Source: Enhydrobacter sp. (GTDB lineage: Bacteria > Pseudomonadota > Alphaproteobacteria > Reyranellales > Reyranellaceae). Taken from it: a DNA stretch of 48,573 bases. Numbering within the stretch: position 1 is the stretch's first letter; every line of letters begins with the position of its first letter. The position numbers and the translations under genes are program-made. Under the pieces are notes generated by a model that saw nothing but the letters and a program-made list of their open reading frames with translations, had not been told where the DNA came from and did no database searches. The stretch covers positions 1-48,573 of the forward strand of contig JAHCJV010000042.1 of the NCBI GenBank assembly GCA_026126105.1, written 5' to 3'. Shown here piece after piece: positions 17,545 through 26,454 of the stretch.

Positions 17545-18834
17545 ATGAACGATCCCCTCGCCTCCCGGCGCGCCGCACTCGAGATCCTGACCTCCTGCCT
17601 CGACAAGGGCCAGCCGCTCGACGACGCGCTGGCGCAACACGCAGGCTTCGCAGCTCTCGTGCCGCGCGATCGCGCCTTCGTGCGCCTGCTGCTGGCGACG
17701 GTCGTGCGGCGGCTGGGCGAGATCGACGCGGTGCTGCGCGCGATGATCGAGCGGCCGCTCGACGGGCCGAATGCGCCGGCATGGACGATCCTGCGGCTCG
17801 GCGCCGCCCAGCTGCTCTTCCTCGGCACGCCTGCGCACGCGGCAGTCGACACGACCGTCCGCCTGGTCGAAGGCATCGGCCTTCCGCATCTGAAGGGGCT
17901 CGCGAACGCGGTCCTGCGTCGGCTCGACCGCGAGGGTGCGGCGGCACTGGGTGGCTGCGATCCCGGGCAGCTCGACACCCCGCGGTGGCTGTGGGAGAGC
18001 TGGGTGGCGACTTACGGCGAGGAGGCGACGCGTGCCATCGCTGCCGCCCATTTGGTCGAGGCGCCGCTCGACATCACGCCGCGCGCGGATACCGATTTCT
18101 GGGCGGGCCAGCTCGACGCGGTCGTGCTGCCCACCGGCACGCTGCGCCGGACGGGCGGCGGCTATATCGCCGACCTGCCGGGCTTCGCCGAGGGCGCGTG
18201 GTGGGTGCAGGATGCCGCGGCGACCCTGCCCGCCCGCCTGCTGGGCGGCATCGCCGGCAAGAGGGTCGGCGATCTCTGCGCCGCGCCGGGCGGCAAGACG
18301 ATGCAGCTCTGCGCGCTCGGCGCGCAGGTCACGGCGGTCGACATCTCCGCGCGCCGCATGAAGCGCCTCGGCGAGAACCTCGCGCGCTCGGGCCTCTCGG
18401 CCGAGCTCGTCACGGCCGACGCGAGCAAATGGACGCCGGCGGAGAAGTTCGACGCGATCCTGCTCGACGCACCCTGCTCCGGCACCGGCACGCTGCGCCG
18501 CCATCCCGATATCGCCTGGCTCAAGGACGAGGAGGATGTCGGGCGCCTCATGCTCGCCCAGGATCGCCTGCTGCTGCACGCGCTCGACCTGCTGAAGCCG
18601 GGCGGCACGCTGGTTTACGCCGTCTGCTCGCTGCAGGAGGACGAAGGCCCCGCCCGCATCGATGCCCTGCTGGCGCGCGAAAGGCGCGCCAGGCTCGTTC
18701 CGGTCGACGCCGCCGAACTGCCCGGCCTCGCCGAGGCCGCCTCGCCTGCCGGCGACGTGCGCACCCTGCCCTCGATGTGGGCAGAGCGCGGCGGCATCGA
18801 CGGCTTCTACATCGCGCGGCTGACGGTTGGCTGA
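17545..18834 (+). CDS. rsmB: 16S rRNA m5C methyltransferase RsmB-like
   Basis: This 429-residue protein has a NusB-like RNA-binding domain first (about residues 5-135, with the characteristic AWTILRLGAAQLLFL and GLANAVLRRL). The Rossmann methyltransferase domain follows with the SAM motif VGDLCAAPGGKT at 241-252. The two catalytic cysteines are Cys311 in DAPCSGTG and Cys361 in YAVCSLQ, as in all m5C RNA methyltransferases. It would methylate C967 of 16S rRNA using S-adenosylmethionine. It is a stand-alone gene here, whereas in many proteobacteria it sits with fmt/def. Confidence 0.93.
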   Translation: MNDPLASRRAALEILTSCLDKGQPLDDALAQHAGFAALVPRDRAFVRLLLATVVRRLGEIDAVLRAMIERPLDGPNAPAWTILRLGAAQLLFLGTPAHAAVDTTVRLVEGIGLPHLKGLANAVLRRLDREGAAALGGCDPGQLDTPRWLWESWVATYGEEATRAIAAAHLVEAPLDITPRADTDFWAGQLDAVVLPTGTLRRTGGGYIADLPGFAEGAWWVQDAAATLPARLLGGIAGKRVGDLCAAPGGKTMQLCALGAQVTAVDISARRMKRLGENLARSGLSAELVTADASKWTPAEKFDAILLDAPCSGTGTLRRHPDIAWLKDEEDVGRLMLAQDRLLLHALDLLKPGGTLVYAVCSLQEDEGPARIDALLARERRARLVPVDAAELPGLAEAASPAGDVRTLPSMWAERGGIDGFYIARLTVG

Positions 18835-18869
18835 GGCATCGCATCTCGCCGTGTTGTATTCTTTGGGAT

Positions 18870-18886
18870 CGCGACCGCCGGTCGCG
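18870..18886. terminator. GC-rich hairpin after rsmB
   Basis: CGCGACC-GCC-GGTCGCG forms a perfect 7-base-pair stem with a 3-base loop 36 bp after the rsmB stop. No T-run follows, so it is at best a weak or Rho-assisted terminator. It also lies just ahead of the uridine-kinase-like gene. Confidence 0.35.
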
Positions 18887-18906
18887 GAGGTCTGGCCAAG
18901 CATGAC

Positions 18907-19497
18907 ATGCCGAGCAATCTTGCGAACCTTCTAGATTTGATCACCTGTCGCTCGAACGGCAGGGCTGTGCCCATGATCGTTGCGCTCGACGGGCGCAGCG
19001 GCGCAGGCAAGTCCACTCTGGCGCGGATGCTGGCAGATCGTCTCCACGCCGCCGTCATTGAGGGCGACGACTTCTATGCAGGCGGAATCGGGCTTCGCGA
19101 TGACGATTCTGAGCTGCGGGCCGCAGCCTGCATCGACTGGACGCGGCAGCGCCCGGTGCTGGATGCATTGCGTAATGGGCGCGACGCAGTCTGGCGGGCC
19201 TTCGACTGGGCGGCCTTCGATGGGCGGCTTTGCGGACAACCCACCAGGCTCGGACCCAGCCCGGTCATGATCCTCGAGGGCGTCTATGCGGCGCGACCCG
19301 AGCTGGCCGATCTGATCGATCTGCGTGTTGTGGTGACTGTACCAGAAGACGTACGGATGGCCCGCCTGCTGGCGCGCGAAGGGACGATCGGTCCTTGGGA
19401 CAGGCAGTGGCACGAAGCGGAAGATTTCTACTTCCAGAATATCATGGCTCCGCAGACCTTCGACGTCGTTCTCAACCAGCTCGATGGGCTGCGCTGA
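18907..19497 (+). CDS. Uridine kinase-like P-loop kinase
   Basis: This 196-residue protein has the Walker A motif ALDGRSGAGKST at about residues 27-38 and the phosphate-acceptor/lid pattern VIEGDDFYAGG. A Walker-B-like VMILEGVYAARPELADLIDL and the late RMARLLAREG arginines complete the uridine kinase/phosphoribulokinase-like family pattern. It probably phosphorylates a nucleoside or another small alcohol with ATP. The N-terminal 22 residues (NLANLLDLITCRSNGRAVPM) match the longer family members, favouring the ATG at 18907. ATG at 18973 is an alternative start. Monocistronic. Confidence 0.75.
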   Translation: MPSNLANLLDLITCRSNGRAVPMIVALDGRSGAGKSTLARMLADRLHAAVIEGDDFYAGGIGLRDDDSELRAAACIDWTRQRPVLDALRNGRDAVWRAFDWAAFDGRLCGQPTRLGPSPVMILEGVYAARPELADLIDLRVVVTVPEDVRMARLLAREGTIGPWDRQWHEAEDFYFQNIMAPQTFDVVLNQLDGLR

Positions 19498-19558
19498 CGG
19501 CAAGTCGAGAAGTGCCTTCCGGTCGTCCTGTGTCGCGCGTAGTAGCCTCCGCGCCTCG

Positions 19559-19600
19559 GCGAAGGACCTCACGCCATGATCTTCCGGTAAGGTCCTCCGC
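19559..19600. repeat. Imperfect inverted repeat with REP-like half-site
   Basis: GCGAAGGACCTCAC (19559-19572) pairs with GTAAGGTCCTCCGC (19587-19600) at 12 of 14 positions across a 14-base loop. The right side continues into TACGCTCAGGG, which on the minus strand reads CCTGAGCGTAGCGG, the core of the REP-like repeat at 12831. It lies in the 226-bp spacer between the convergent kinase and amidohydrolase genes. No gene is seen in this spacer. Confidence 0.5.
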
Positions 19601-19723
19601 TACGCTCAGGGCCTGCTATTTCTCATCAGCATCGTCTTGCCGTACCACAACTCGTAACCTCTCAGGACGACGAGTGTGGGCGTTTGCGCGAGCCACATGT
19701 TGTGGGCCCGAGGCGGGGCCTCG

Positions 19724-21265
19724 CTAAACCATCGAGCTGGGGCGGTAGAACGGCTGGTGCTTCGAGGTGTCGATGTAGTCGGCGTAGAACTTGCGCACGT
19801 GCGGCAGCAGCGCCTTGGAGAGGTTGCGGCGCTCGACCTCGTCGTCGCTCAGCGCCTTGGCGAGGTCGTCGTGCAGGGCCTTGAGTGCGGCAGTCTTGTC
19901 GACCTTGGTGAACGTGCCGTCCTGGTAGATCACCTCGCCGTCGCACATCGTCATGGTGACGGCCTGGCTCTTGGCGCGCTGGACGACGGCGTCGAGGGTC
20001 GGGGTCAGCTCGTCGAGATAGGGATAGGCGACGCTGTCCCAGTCGATCAGCACCATGTCCGCGGCCTTGCCGACCTCGAGCGTGCCGAGCTGGGTGCCGA
20101 ACGGGGTGGTCTTCGCGCCGCCAACGGTCGCCATGCGCAGCACCTGCGCCATGGTCGGCACGTCCTCCTCGACCATGCCCGGCACGCGGTGTGCGCGCAG
20201 GACGAGCTTGAGCTCCTGCAGCATGTCGCGGTCGTCGTTGATGCCGGCCTCGTCGAGCCCGATCGCGGTGTTGATGCCTTTCTTCTCGAAATAGTTCAGC
20301 GCCGCGACGCCCGAGCGCAGGCGGAAGTTGGACGAGCAGTTGTGGCAGACGCAGCCCTTGGCCTCGGCCAGGCGGTCGATGTCCTTCTCGTTCAGCCACA
20401 CGCCGTGACCCAGGGTCAGCCGCTCGTTCACCATGCCGAAGCGGTCGATGTATTCGAGCGCCGTGCAGTCGCCGCGGCGCTTGGCGTATTCCTTCTGGTA
20501 GGCGGTCTCGACCAGGTGCATGTGCATCGGCGCGTTGTACTTCGACGACGCGTCCGACAGCAGCGTGAGGGCCTTGTCCGAGCACCAGTGCAGGTTGGCG
20601 GGCGCAAGCTGGATCTTCACCCGGCGCTTGTTGTGATGGAGCGAATGGAAGGACTTGAACATGTCCATCGCATCCTCGAGGCCCATCTGGAAACGGTCGT
20701 ACCAGCGCTGCATGGGCCCCTGAAGGTCCTTCGGCAGGCTCTTCACGAACTCCTCGTCGGCCTGATAGACGAGCCGGTTCTGGTCGCGGACGGCGTAGCA
20801 GTAGCTGACCCGCATGCCCACATCCTCGTAGGCCTTGATGGTGTCGGTCGCGCGCTTCTCGACGTCCGGCAGAGTGCCCGGCATCCAGCCCTGGATGTGC
20901 TGCACTGTCGTGATTCCCGAACCGATCATCTCGAACGCCGAGTAGAGCGTGTCGAGATAGAGGTCGACGTTGCGGATCACCATGCGGGTGATGAACCACA
21001 GCTCGAGCGGCATGTCCGGCGATCCGAGCTGCACCGGCGTCAGGCCGACATGATGGTGCCCGTTGACGAAGCCCGGCAGCAGGATCTCCTTGCCGCTGCC
21101 GATCACCGGCACGGTCGGATGCTTGCGGTGAAGGTCGTCGTAGGTGCCGACGGCCGTGATGACGCCGTCTTCCTGCAGGACGGCACCGTCCTTGATCTCG
21201 TTCCAGGACAGACGGTCGTTCGTGCCCGTGATCGCGGCACGGCTACGGATCAGGCTGGTGGCCAT
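19724..21265 (-). CDS. Amidohydrolase of the TrzA/SAH-deaminase group
   Basis: This 513-residue enzyme has the amidohydrolase layout: a small N-terminal beta-sandwich, then PGFVNGHHHVG with metal ligands His70 and His72. Later come HMHLVETAYQKEY (third His), LTLGHGVWL (fourth His) and the metal Asp in GLDEAGINDDRDM. A closing GTLEVGKAADMVLIDWD follows. This is the TrzA/AtzA/guanine-deaminase/SAH-deaminase pattern, catalysing hydrolytic deamination of N-heterocycles. It is last in an operon with a NitT/TauT-type ABC transporter and lies 11 bp after its ATPase gene. The substrate is therefore probably the imported nitrogen compound. Confidence 0.85.
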   Translation of the reverse strand: MATSLIRSRAAITGTNDRLSWNEIKDGAVLQEDGVITAVGTYDDLHRKHPTVPVIGSGKEILLPGFVNGHHHVGLTPVQLGSPDMPLELWFITRMVIRNVDLYLDTLYSAFEMIGSGITTVQHIQGWMPGTLPDVEKRATDTIKAYEDVGMRVSYCYAVRDQNRLVYQADEEFVKSLPKDLQGPMQRWYDRFQMGLEDAMDMFKSFHSLHHNKRRVKIQLAPANLHWCSDKALTLLSDASSKYNAPMHMHLVETAYQKEYAKRRGDCTALEYIDRFGMVNERLTLGHGVWLNEKDIDRLAEAKGCVCHNCSSNFRLRSGVAALNYFEKKGINTAIGLDEAGINDDRDMLQELKLVLRAHRVPGMVEEDVPTMAQVLRMATVGGAKTTPFGTQLGTLEVGKAADMVLIDWDSVAYPYLDELTPTLDAVVQRAKSQAVTMTMCDGEVIYQDGTFTKVDKTAALKALHDDLAKALSDDEVERRNLSKALLPHVRKFYADYIDTSKHQPFYRPSSMV

Positions 21266-21276
21266 TGTGGCTTCTC

Positions 21277-22104
21277 CTAAAGGGCTGAGGCGAGAGCTTC
21301 CTGTTCGGCGAAGGCGCGGTCAACTTCGTCGCGCAACAGGTCGGTGAGCTGGATGCGCAATTCTTCCGCTTCGGGCGAGAAGAGATTGCGCGGCCGCGGC
21401 ATGTCGATCGGCACGATGGTCTTGATGCGGCCGGGCCGTGACGTGAACACGACGACCCGGTCGGCGAGCGCAACGGCCTCGTCGATGTGATGGGTGACGA
21501 ACAGCACCGACGCGCCCGAATCGCGCCAGACGTCGAGCAGGAAGTCCTGCATGCGGGCGCGGGTCTGGACGTCGAGCGCGGCGAACGGCTCGTCCATCAG
21601 CAGCACCTGCGGACGCATGGCGAGCGCCCGGGCGACGGCGACCCTCTGGCGCATGCCGCCTGACAGCTCGTCCGGCCGCTTGTCCATCGCGGCGGTGAGG
21701 CCGACGCGTTGCAGCGCCTCCTTGGCGACGGTGCGGCGCTCTTCCTTGCTGGCGCCGCGAATCGACAGGCCGAAGCTCACATTCTCCCAGACCGTCAGCC
21801 AGGGAAACAGCGAGGTCTCCTGGAAGATCAGGCTGCGCTGCGGCGACGGCGCCTCGACCTTGTCGCGGAACGACCAGATCTGGCCGGCGGTCGCATCCTC
21901 GAGCCCGGCGATGAGGTACAGCAAGGTGCTCTTGCCGCAGCCCGACGGCCCGAGGAACACCACGAACTCGCCGGGCTTCACGTCGAGATCGATGTCCTTC
22001 AGCGCCTCGTGCGCGCGCTTGGTGCCGGCGGCCCAGGTCTTGCCGACGCCGCGGCAGACCACGGCGTCCTTGGACGAGTATGACAGTGGAGCGTCAGAGG
22101 GCAC
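21277..22104 (-). CDS. NitT/TauT-family ABC transporter ATPase
   Basis: This 275-residue ATPase resembles SsuB/TauB. It has Walker A LGPSGCGKSTLLYLIAGLED, the Q-loop LIFQETSLFPWLTVWENV, signature ELSGGMRQRVAVARALAMRP, Walker B VLLMDEPFAALD and the switch His of FVTHHIDEAV. It powers uptake through the permease encoded immediately upstream, with an 11-base overlap that implies coupled translation. Downstream comes the deaminase-like amidohydrolase. Substrates of this family include taurine, nitrate, hydroxymethylpyrimidine and related small N/S compounds. Confidence 0.93.
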   Translation of the reverse strand: MPSDAPLSYSSKDAVVCRGVGKTWAAGTKRAHEALKDIDLDVKPGEFVVFLGPSGCGKSTLLYLIAGLEDATAGQIWSFRDKVEAPSPQRSLIFQETSLFPWLTVWENVSFGLSIRGASKEERRTVAKEALQRVGLTAAMDKRPDELSGGMRQRVAVARALAMRPQVLLMDEPFAALDVQTRARMQDFLLDVWRDSGASVLFVTHHIDEAVALADRVVVFTSRPGRIKTIVPIDMPRPRNLFSPEAEELRIQLTDLLRDEVDRAFAEQEALASAL

Positions 22105-23029
22105 GCAGCTTCTCCGTCTGATCGGGCAGCCAGTAGAGGATGCGGCGCTGCGCCTGGCGCAGCAGCCAGTCGAAGGTGAAGCCCAGCACGCCGATCACCG
22201 CGATGGTGAAGAACACCAGCGAGGGATTGAAGGTGTTGCGCGCCAGCATGATGACCTGGCCCATGCCGTAGCCGACGCCGGTCGATTCGGCGATCAGCAC
22301 CACCATCCACGCCGCAAACAGGTTCATGCGAAGCACCGCCAGCATGCCCGGCAGGATGGCCGGCACGATCACGCGCCCGTAGATCTGCGCCTTGCTCGCC
22401 CCCATGGTGCGCGCGACGTTGATCAGGTTGTTGGACACGCCGTCGATCTGGGTGACGGTCGCCAGCACCATGTGGAAGAACAGCGCGACCACGACCATGA
22501 AGATCGCCGGGCCGTTGCCGATGCCGAAGATGAAGATGGCCACCGGCAGCCAGGCGATCGGCGAGACCGGCGACAGCAGGGTCACGGTCGGCAGCACCAG
22601 CCTGTCGAACAGCTTGAAATAGCGCACCAGCACGCCGACACCGATGCCGAGGATCGTGGCGATCAGCAGCCCGACGAAGACGCGCATGGTCGTGGCGGCC
22701 ACCGTGATCATGACCGATTCGAAGGCCGACGGTCCGCCGGTCATCGCGTTGCCGACCTGCCAGCGTGTCGCGGTGTTGAAGAACTTGCCCTGGTCAGCGA
22801 TCGAGCCGATGAAGATGTGGGGTGGCGGCAGCAGCTTGGGATCGGCCCAGCCGACCAGCCAGCAAAGTTCCCACAGCCCGACGAACAGACCGATCGACAG
22901 GATCGTCCAGCCGATCCGGGAGATCATCCCCTCGCCTCCCATCGTAGCGAGCAGGCGCGCTACCGCCGCCGGGCGGGATGTCCCGGCGGCGGACCCCTCG
23001 GAGAAATCGGGGGGCGCGACGACGGCCAT
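22094..23029 (-). CDS. NitT/TauT-family ABC transporter permease
   Basis: This 311-residue inner-membrane protein has about six transmembrane segments. The permease cytoplasmic-loop motif INVARTMGASKAQIYGRVIV is followed by PAILPGMLAVLRMNLF; EAA-type loops of this kind dock on the ATPase. The segment PVSPIAWLPVAIFIFGIGNG is typical of SsuC/TauC permeases. The N-terminal 30 residues are hydrophilic. It lies two bases after the binding-protein gene and overlaps the ATPase gene, so all four genes form one transcript. Confidence 0.92.
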   Translation of the reverse strand: MAVVAPPDFSEGSAAGTSRPAAVARLLATMGGEGMISRIGWTILSIGLFVGLWELCWLVGWADPKLLPPPHIFIGSIADQGKFFNTATRWQVGNAMTGGPSAFESVMITVAATTMRVFVGLLIATILGIGVGVLVRYFKLFDRLVLPTVTLLSPVSPIAWLPVAIFIFGIGNGPAIFMVVVALFFHMVLATVTQIDGVSNNLINVARTMGASKAQIYGRVIVPAILPGMLAVLRMNLFAAWMVVLIAESTGVGYGMGQVIMLARNTFNPSLVFFTIAVIGVLGFTFDWLLRQAQRRILYWLPDQTEKLRAL

Positions 23030-23031
23030 CG

Positions 23032-24111
23032 CTAGGCCGCCGACTTGTACTTGAGCTTGCCGTAGAGGTCGGGGTTTTCCTTGATGACCTCTTCGAGCAT
23101 CGTCCAGTCGATGGCATCGCGGCCGGGCTTCTTCTTGATGTAGCCCATCTCGACGACGCTGTCGGTGCGGTCGAGGATGAACTGTGTCTGGCTGCGCGCA
23201 TCGACGATCGCGGGCTGCTTGCCCTGCGCGATCTTCGCGTTCTCCATCGAGGTCTTGTAGTACTTGCCGACCAGCTCCTTGAGCACCGCCTCGGTCTGGG
23301 TCTCGGCGTCGTACTGCGCCTGCATCATGCCCTTGATGATCGCCTTCAGCCCGGCGGGATTGTCCTTGATCAGGCTGGCCCGCGAGGCGAGCACGCAGTC
23401 GGTGTAGCCTTTGCCGTACAGGTCGATGCCGTTGGTCAGCATGACCGCGCCCTTGACGTCGTTCACCAGCGCCGAGGCATAAGGCTCGATGGTGCAGATC
23501 CAGTCGAGCGCGCCTGCCTTGAAGGCTTCGATCGCCTCGGGCGTGTTGCCCATGTAGCGGACCTTGACGTCCTTGAACGAGATCTTGTGCTTCTTGAGGT
23601 AGTCGTACGGCATCACCTCGAGCGTATCGAGCTGGAAGGTGCCCAGTGTCTTGCCCTTGAGCTTCTCGGGCGTGTCGAGGCCGGGACGGGCGACGATGGC
23701 GCAGCCTTCGACGCCGCCGCCGGCCACGATCTTGACCGGCGCGCCGGCGTCATAGAGCGCCATGAACGAGGTGTACGGCATCAGGCCGACATCGACCTGG
23801 CCCATGCCGAGGAACGTCACCATCTCGGCCGAGGTCGGCGTGTTGACGAACTGGAGCTCGACGCCCGCTGCCTTCGAATACTGGCGCGAATGGGCGAGGA
23901 AGATGTTGAGGTTGCAGAAGCCCGAGCCGTGCGTCGACTTGATGCCGGCGGCGGCGTGCGCGCCGCCCATCATGGCGCCGCCGACGCCCATGCTGATCGT
24001 CGTGACGGCAGCGGCCTTCTTCAGAAAGCCGCGGCGCGACGAGACGGCGCGATCGGAAAAATCCATGTTCGTAAGCTTGGGAAAATGCGTACAGCCAATG
24101 CGATCACACAT
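23032..24111 (-). CDS. NitT/TauT-type ABC substrate-binding protein with Tat signal
   Basis: This 359-residue protein carries a twin-arginine signal (SSRRGFLKKAAAVTTISMGV near residues 24-43). It would be exported folded and possibly with a cofactor or metal. The mature part has the NMT1/SsuA-like pattern: VGLMPYTSFMALYDAGAPVK, ARPGLDTPEKLKGKTLGTFQ and a late DRTDSVVEMGYI. The start at 24111 is supported by GAGGAGG; an internal ATG at 24066 has no ribosome site. It is the first gene of the ABC-deaminase operon and is preceded by a sigma-54-type promoter about 125 bp upstream of the start codon. Confidence 0.9.
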   Translation of the reverse strand: MCDRIGCTHFPKLTNMDFSDRAVSSRRGFLKKAAAVTTISMGVGGAMMGGAHAAAGIKSTHGSGFCNLNIFLAHSRQYSKAAGVELQFVNTPTSAEMVTFLGMGQVDVGLMPYTSFMALYDAGAPVKIVAGGGVEGCAIVARPGLDTPEKLKGKTLGTFQLDTLEVMPYDYLKKHKISFKDVKVRYMGNTPEAIEAFKAGALDWICTIEPYASALVNDVKGAVMLTNGIDLYGKGYTDCVLASRASLIKDNPAGLKAIIKGMMQAQYDAETQTEAVLKELVGKYYKTSMENAKIAQGKQPAIVDARSQTQFILDRTDSVVEMGYIKKKPGRDAIDWTMLEEVIKENPDLYGKLKYKSAA

Positions 24112-24247
24112 GATGGCCTCCTCGGGCAGCAGAGATTGTCGGGACTGAGAATTCGGGCGGTGTCGGTAATTGGGCTCTGACGACTCCATCGTCGGCACGC
24201 CAACCGAAGAGAACCGCTCGCGCGGCCTGCGCTGTTGCAGACGGCGA

Positions 24248-24263
24248 TGCAAGCAGCGTGCCA
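24248..24263 (-). promoter_or_regulatory. Sigma-54 (-24/-12) promoter
   Basis: On the minus strand the sequence is TGGCACGCTGCTTGCA. The GG and GC elements are separated by exactly 10 bases and both flanks (TGGCACG, TTGCA) match the RpoN consensus. The expected transcript start is near 24237, giving a leader of about 125 bases before the binding-protein gene. It lies in the 270-bp non-coding interval 24112-24381. A single half-site TGCACC (24309-24314) upstream is the only hint of an NtrC-like activator site. Confidence 0.65.
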
Positions 24264-24381
24264 CGCTCCACCTGGCGGCTGCGCGCCCCGCAGGCAGATC
24301 TGCAACCGTGCACCCGCTCAATTCTTGGTCAATGCGCGCAAAAACTGTTCTTTGGAGGCATCGCGCGCCCGGAGGCGGCGG

Positions 24382-25299
24382 TCAGGACCGCGGGATGAGC
24401 TTTGCCCGGTACCGCACCCGCTCGCGGTACCCGATGTACAGGCCCGAGGCGATGATCACGGCGGCGCCCACCCAGGTCCACAGGTCGGGAAACTCGTGGA
24501 ACACGATGAGCCCCATGGCCGCCGAGCCGATCAGCTGTGTGTAATTGAACGGCGACACCACGGCGGCCGGCGCCTGGCTGTAGGCGATGGTCAGGAAGTA
24601 GTGGCCGGTGCCGGCCAGGATACCCATGCCGACGAACAGAATCACGTGCCAGGTCGAGGTCGGCATCACCCATTCGAACGGCACGAACGGTGTTGCGGCG
24701 ACCGTGCCGACGATCGTGGCAAGCGTCGCCGAGGCGTCAGGCCGCTCGCTCTGGCCATAGCGGCGCGAGAAGAGCTGGTAGAAGGCGCTGCAGATGGTGC
24801 TCGCCACGATCAGCAGCACATGCCAGTCGAAGTCGGCCTGGCCCGGGCGGACCACGATCAGCGCGCCAATGAATCCCACCACCACAGCGGCCCAGCGGCG
24901 CGGGCCGACCGGTTCTCCCAGCAGGCGGGCCGAGAGCGCGGTCACGATGATCGGGCTCGCCAGCGAGATCGCCGCCGCGGTCGCCAGCGGCAGGTAGACC
25001 ACGCCGTGGAAGAACAGATAGGACGAGAAGAACAGCAGCAGCCCCCGCACGATCTGCGTGTCGAGCCGGCGGATCGAGAACAGCTTCCGGCCGCTCCCCG
25101 GCAGGAACATCGCCAGCATGAAGAGGAAGGCAAAGACGTAGCGCGCCCAGATCACCTCGATCACGGGATAGCCGCTGGTCGACAGCGTCTTGGACGTGGC
25201 GTTCAACACCGAGAAACACATCATCGCCAGGATGGTCGACAGGATGGCGCGCAGGATGCGGTCGGTCGGCGGACCACCGGCCGGCGGGTTCATGGACAT
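24382..25299 (-). CDS. EamA/DMT-family transporter
   Basis: This 305-residue protein has ten predicted hydrophobic segments in two EamA repeats: ILAMMCFSVLNATSKTLS begins the first, and LIVASTICSAFYQLFSRRYG begins the second. A proline-containing AISLASPIIVTALSA marks the end of the first repeat. DMT proteins export amino acids, nucleosides or drugs using proton exchange. It lies 21 bp after the FUSC gene, so it may be the sixth gene of the oxidoreductase/two-component/efflux run. It ends well before the sigma-54-driven operon. Two start codons, 25299 and 25293, are possible. Confidence 0.85.
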   Translation of the reverse strand: MSMNPPAGGPPTDRILRAILSTILAMMCFSVLNATSKTLSTSGYPVIEVIWARYVFAFLFMLAMFLPGSGRKLFSIRRLDTQIVRGLLLFFSSYLFFHGVVYLPLATAAAISLASPIIVTALSARLLGEPVGPRRWAAVVVGFIGALIVVRPGQADFDWHVLLIVASTICSAFYQLFSRRYGQSERPDASATLATIVGTVAATPFVPFEWVMPTSTWHVILFVGMGILAGTGHYFLTIAYSQAPAAVVSPFNYTQLIGSAAMGLIVFHEFPDLWTWVGAAVIIASGLYIGYRERVRYRAKLIPRS

Positions 25300-25320
25300 C
25301 GTCGCAAACTAGCGGCGGCG

Positions 25321-26454
25321 CTAACCGTGTCCATGTCTCTCGTCGTGGCCGGGCCAAAGCGCGACGGAAACGATCAGCAGGATCGCCAATCCTCCGGTGA
25401 TGCCCGCGAACCGATCGACACCCGGCATGATGCTCGAGGGCGGCCCGGCGCTCTGCACCAGGGTGACGATGAAGACGAGGGCTGCCTGCGTGCCGACATA
25501 ACCTACTCCCCGCGGACTCGTCTGGACGTGCATGCAGATCCACATCGCGATCGACAGCATCGCCAGCCACGGCAGGAAGGCGGTAACCGACAGGGCCAGA
25601 CAGGCAAGGGCAACCAGCCCCCCGACCAGGCATCCGATCAAGCGATGCAAGGCGCGCTCGGCGACGGCGTGGCGTCCCGCCAGCCCGACGCCGCCCGCCC
25701 CGGGAGCAGCCATCACCACCGTCACGGTGATCGCCATCTGCTCGAACTGCGGCAGCTCCAGCCAAATCCAGACATAGAGGAGGATGACGACCACGACAGC
25801 GGAGCGCAGGCCTTGCAGCAGCACCGGCCGTTCGTCGCCCAGAAGGCTCCTCCAGCCGGGCGCGGCCGGGCCGGCCGGGCTTTCGCCGCCCGGCACGATC
25901 AGGTTGGTGACAAGGGTCGATGCCGTCACGCCGACCGCCACTTCGGCCAGCCGATTGAACGCGATGTGCAGCACCTGGAGCGGGTCGTCCAGGGAGGCCA
26001 GCAGCACGATGTTCACCGTGACCGTGGCCAGCAGCCAGGCCATGCCATGCGGGCTGACCACCATGGCGACCGTGCCCAGGAAGGTTGCCGCAGCTAGAAA
26101 CAAGGTCAGCGCCAGATGATCATAGGGCAGCCAGCGGGCCAGCACGAACGCCACCACGACGCCGACCAGCGTGCCACCGACACGCACCAGCCCGCGCTTG
26201 AAGGAGGCTGATCCGGTTGCAAGCACGGTCATGAATCCGCTGATTCCGGCCCACCACACCGAATCGAGATGGAGCATCAAGGCCATCGTGACGGCGAGCG
26301 GCACGACGAGCGCAGCCATCAGGCACTGCCGCCACCTCGAGGTATCGAACGCGAGTTCCCAGATCTCCTGTCCGAGCAGACGCAGGATACGACCTATCGA
26401 GCCGAGGCCGGCAGAGACATCCCCGGCGACGCTGCGCAGCACGGGCCTGATCAT
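25321..26454 (-). CDS. FUSC-family (aromatic acid exporter-like) inner-membrane protein
   Basis: This 377-residue protein starts MIRPVLRSVAGDVSAG. It has two blocks of hydrophobic helices (about 48-165 and 220-365) separated by a hydrophilic stretch, with the FUSC pattern LDSVWWAGISGFMTVLATGS, ASFKRGLVRVGGTLVGVVVA and, in the second block, RALHRLIGCLVGGLVA. Such AaeB/YccS-like proteins pair with an HlyD-type periplasmic adaptor to export aromatic acids or drugs. It overlaps the HlyD gene by four bases (ATGA), which fixes the start at 26454; a longer reading to 26868 is inside hlyD. Confidence 0.88.
   Translation of the reverse strand: MIRPVLRSVAGDVSAGLGSIGRILRLLGQEIWELAFDTSRWRQCLMAALVVPLAVTMALMLHLDSVWWAGISGFMTVLATGSASFKRGLVRVGGTLVGVVVAFVLARWLPYDHLALTLFLAAATFLGTVAMVVSPHGMAWLLATVTVNIVLLASLDDPLQVLHIAFNRLAEVAVGVTASTLVTNLIVPGGESPAGPAAPGWRSLLGDERPVLLQGLRSAVVVVILLYVWIWLELPQFEQMAITVTVVMAAPGAGGVGLAGRHAVAERALHRLIGCLVGGLVALACLALSVTAFLPWLAMLSIAMWICMHVQTSPRGVGYVGTQAALVFIVTLVQSAGPPSSIMPGVDRFAGITGGLAILLIVSVALWPGHDERHGHG

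Noticed and set aside
19676..21280. Plus-strand 534-residue frame opposite the amidohydrolase
   Set aside because: Antisense shadow with biased His/Arg/Val/Leu composition and no domain signal; the minus-strand amidohydrolase has all its metal ligands.
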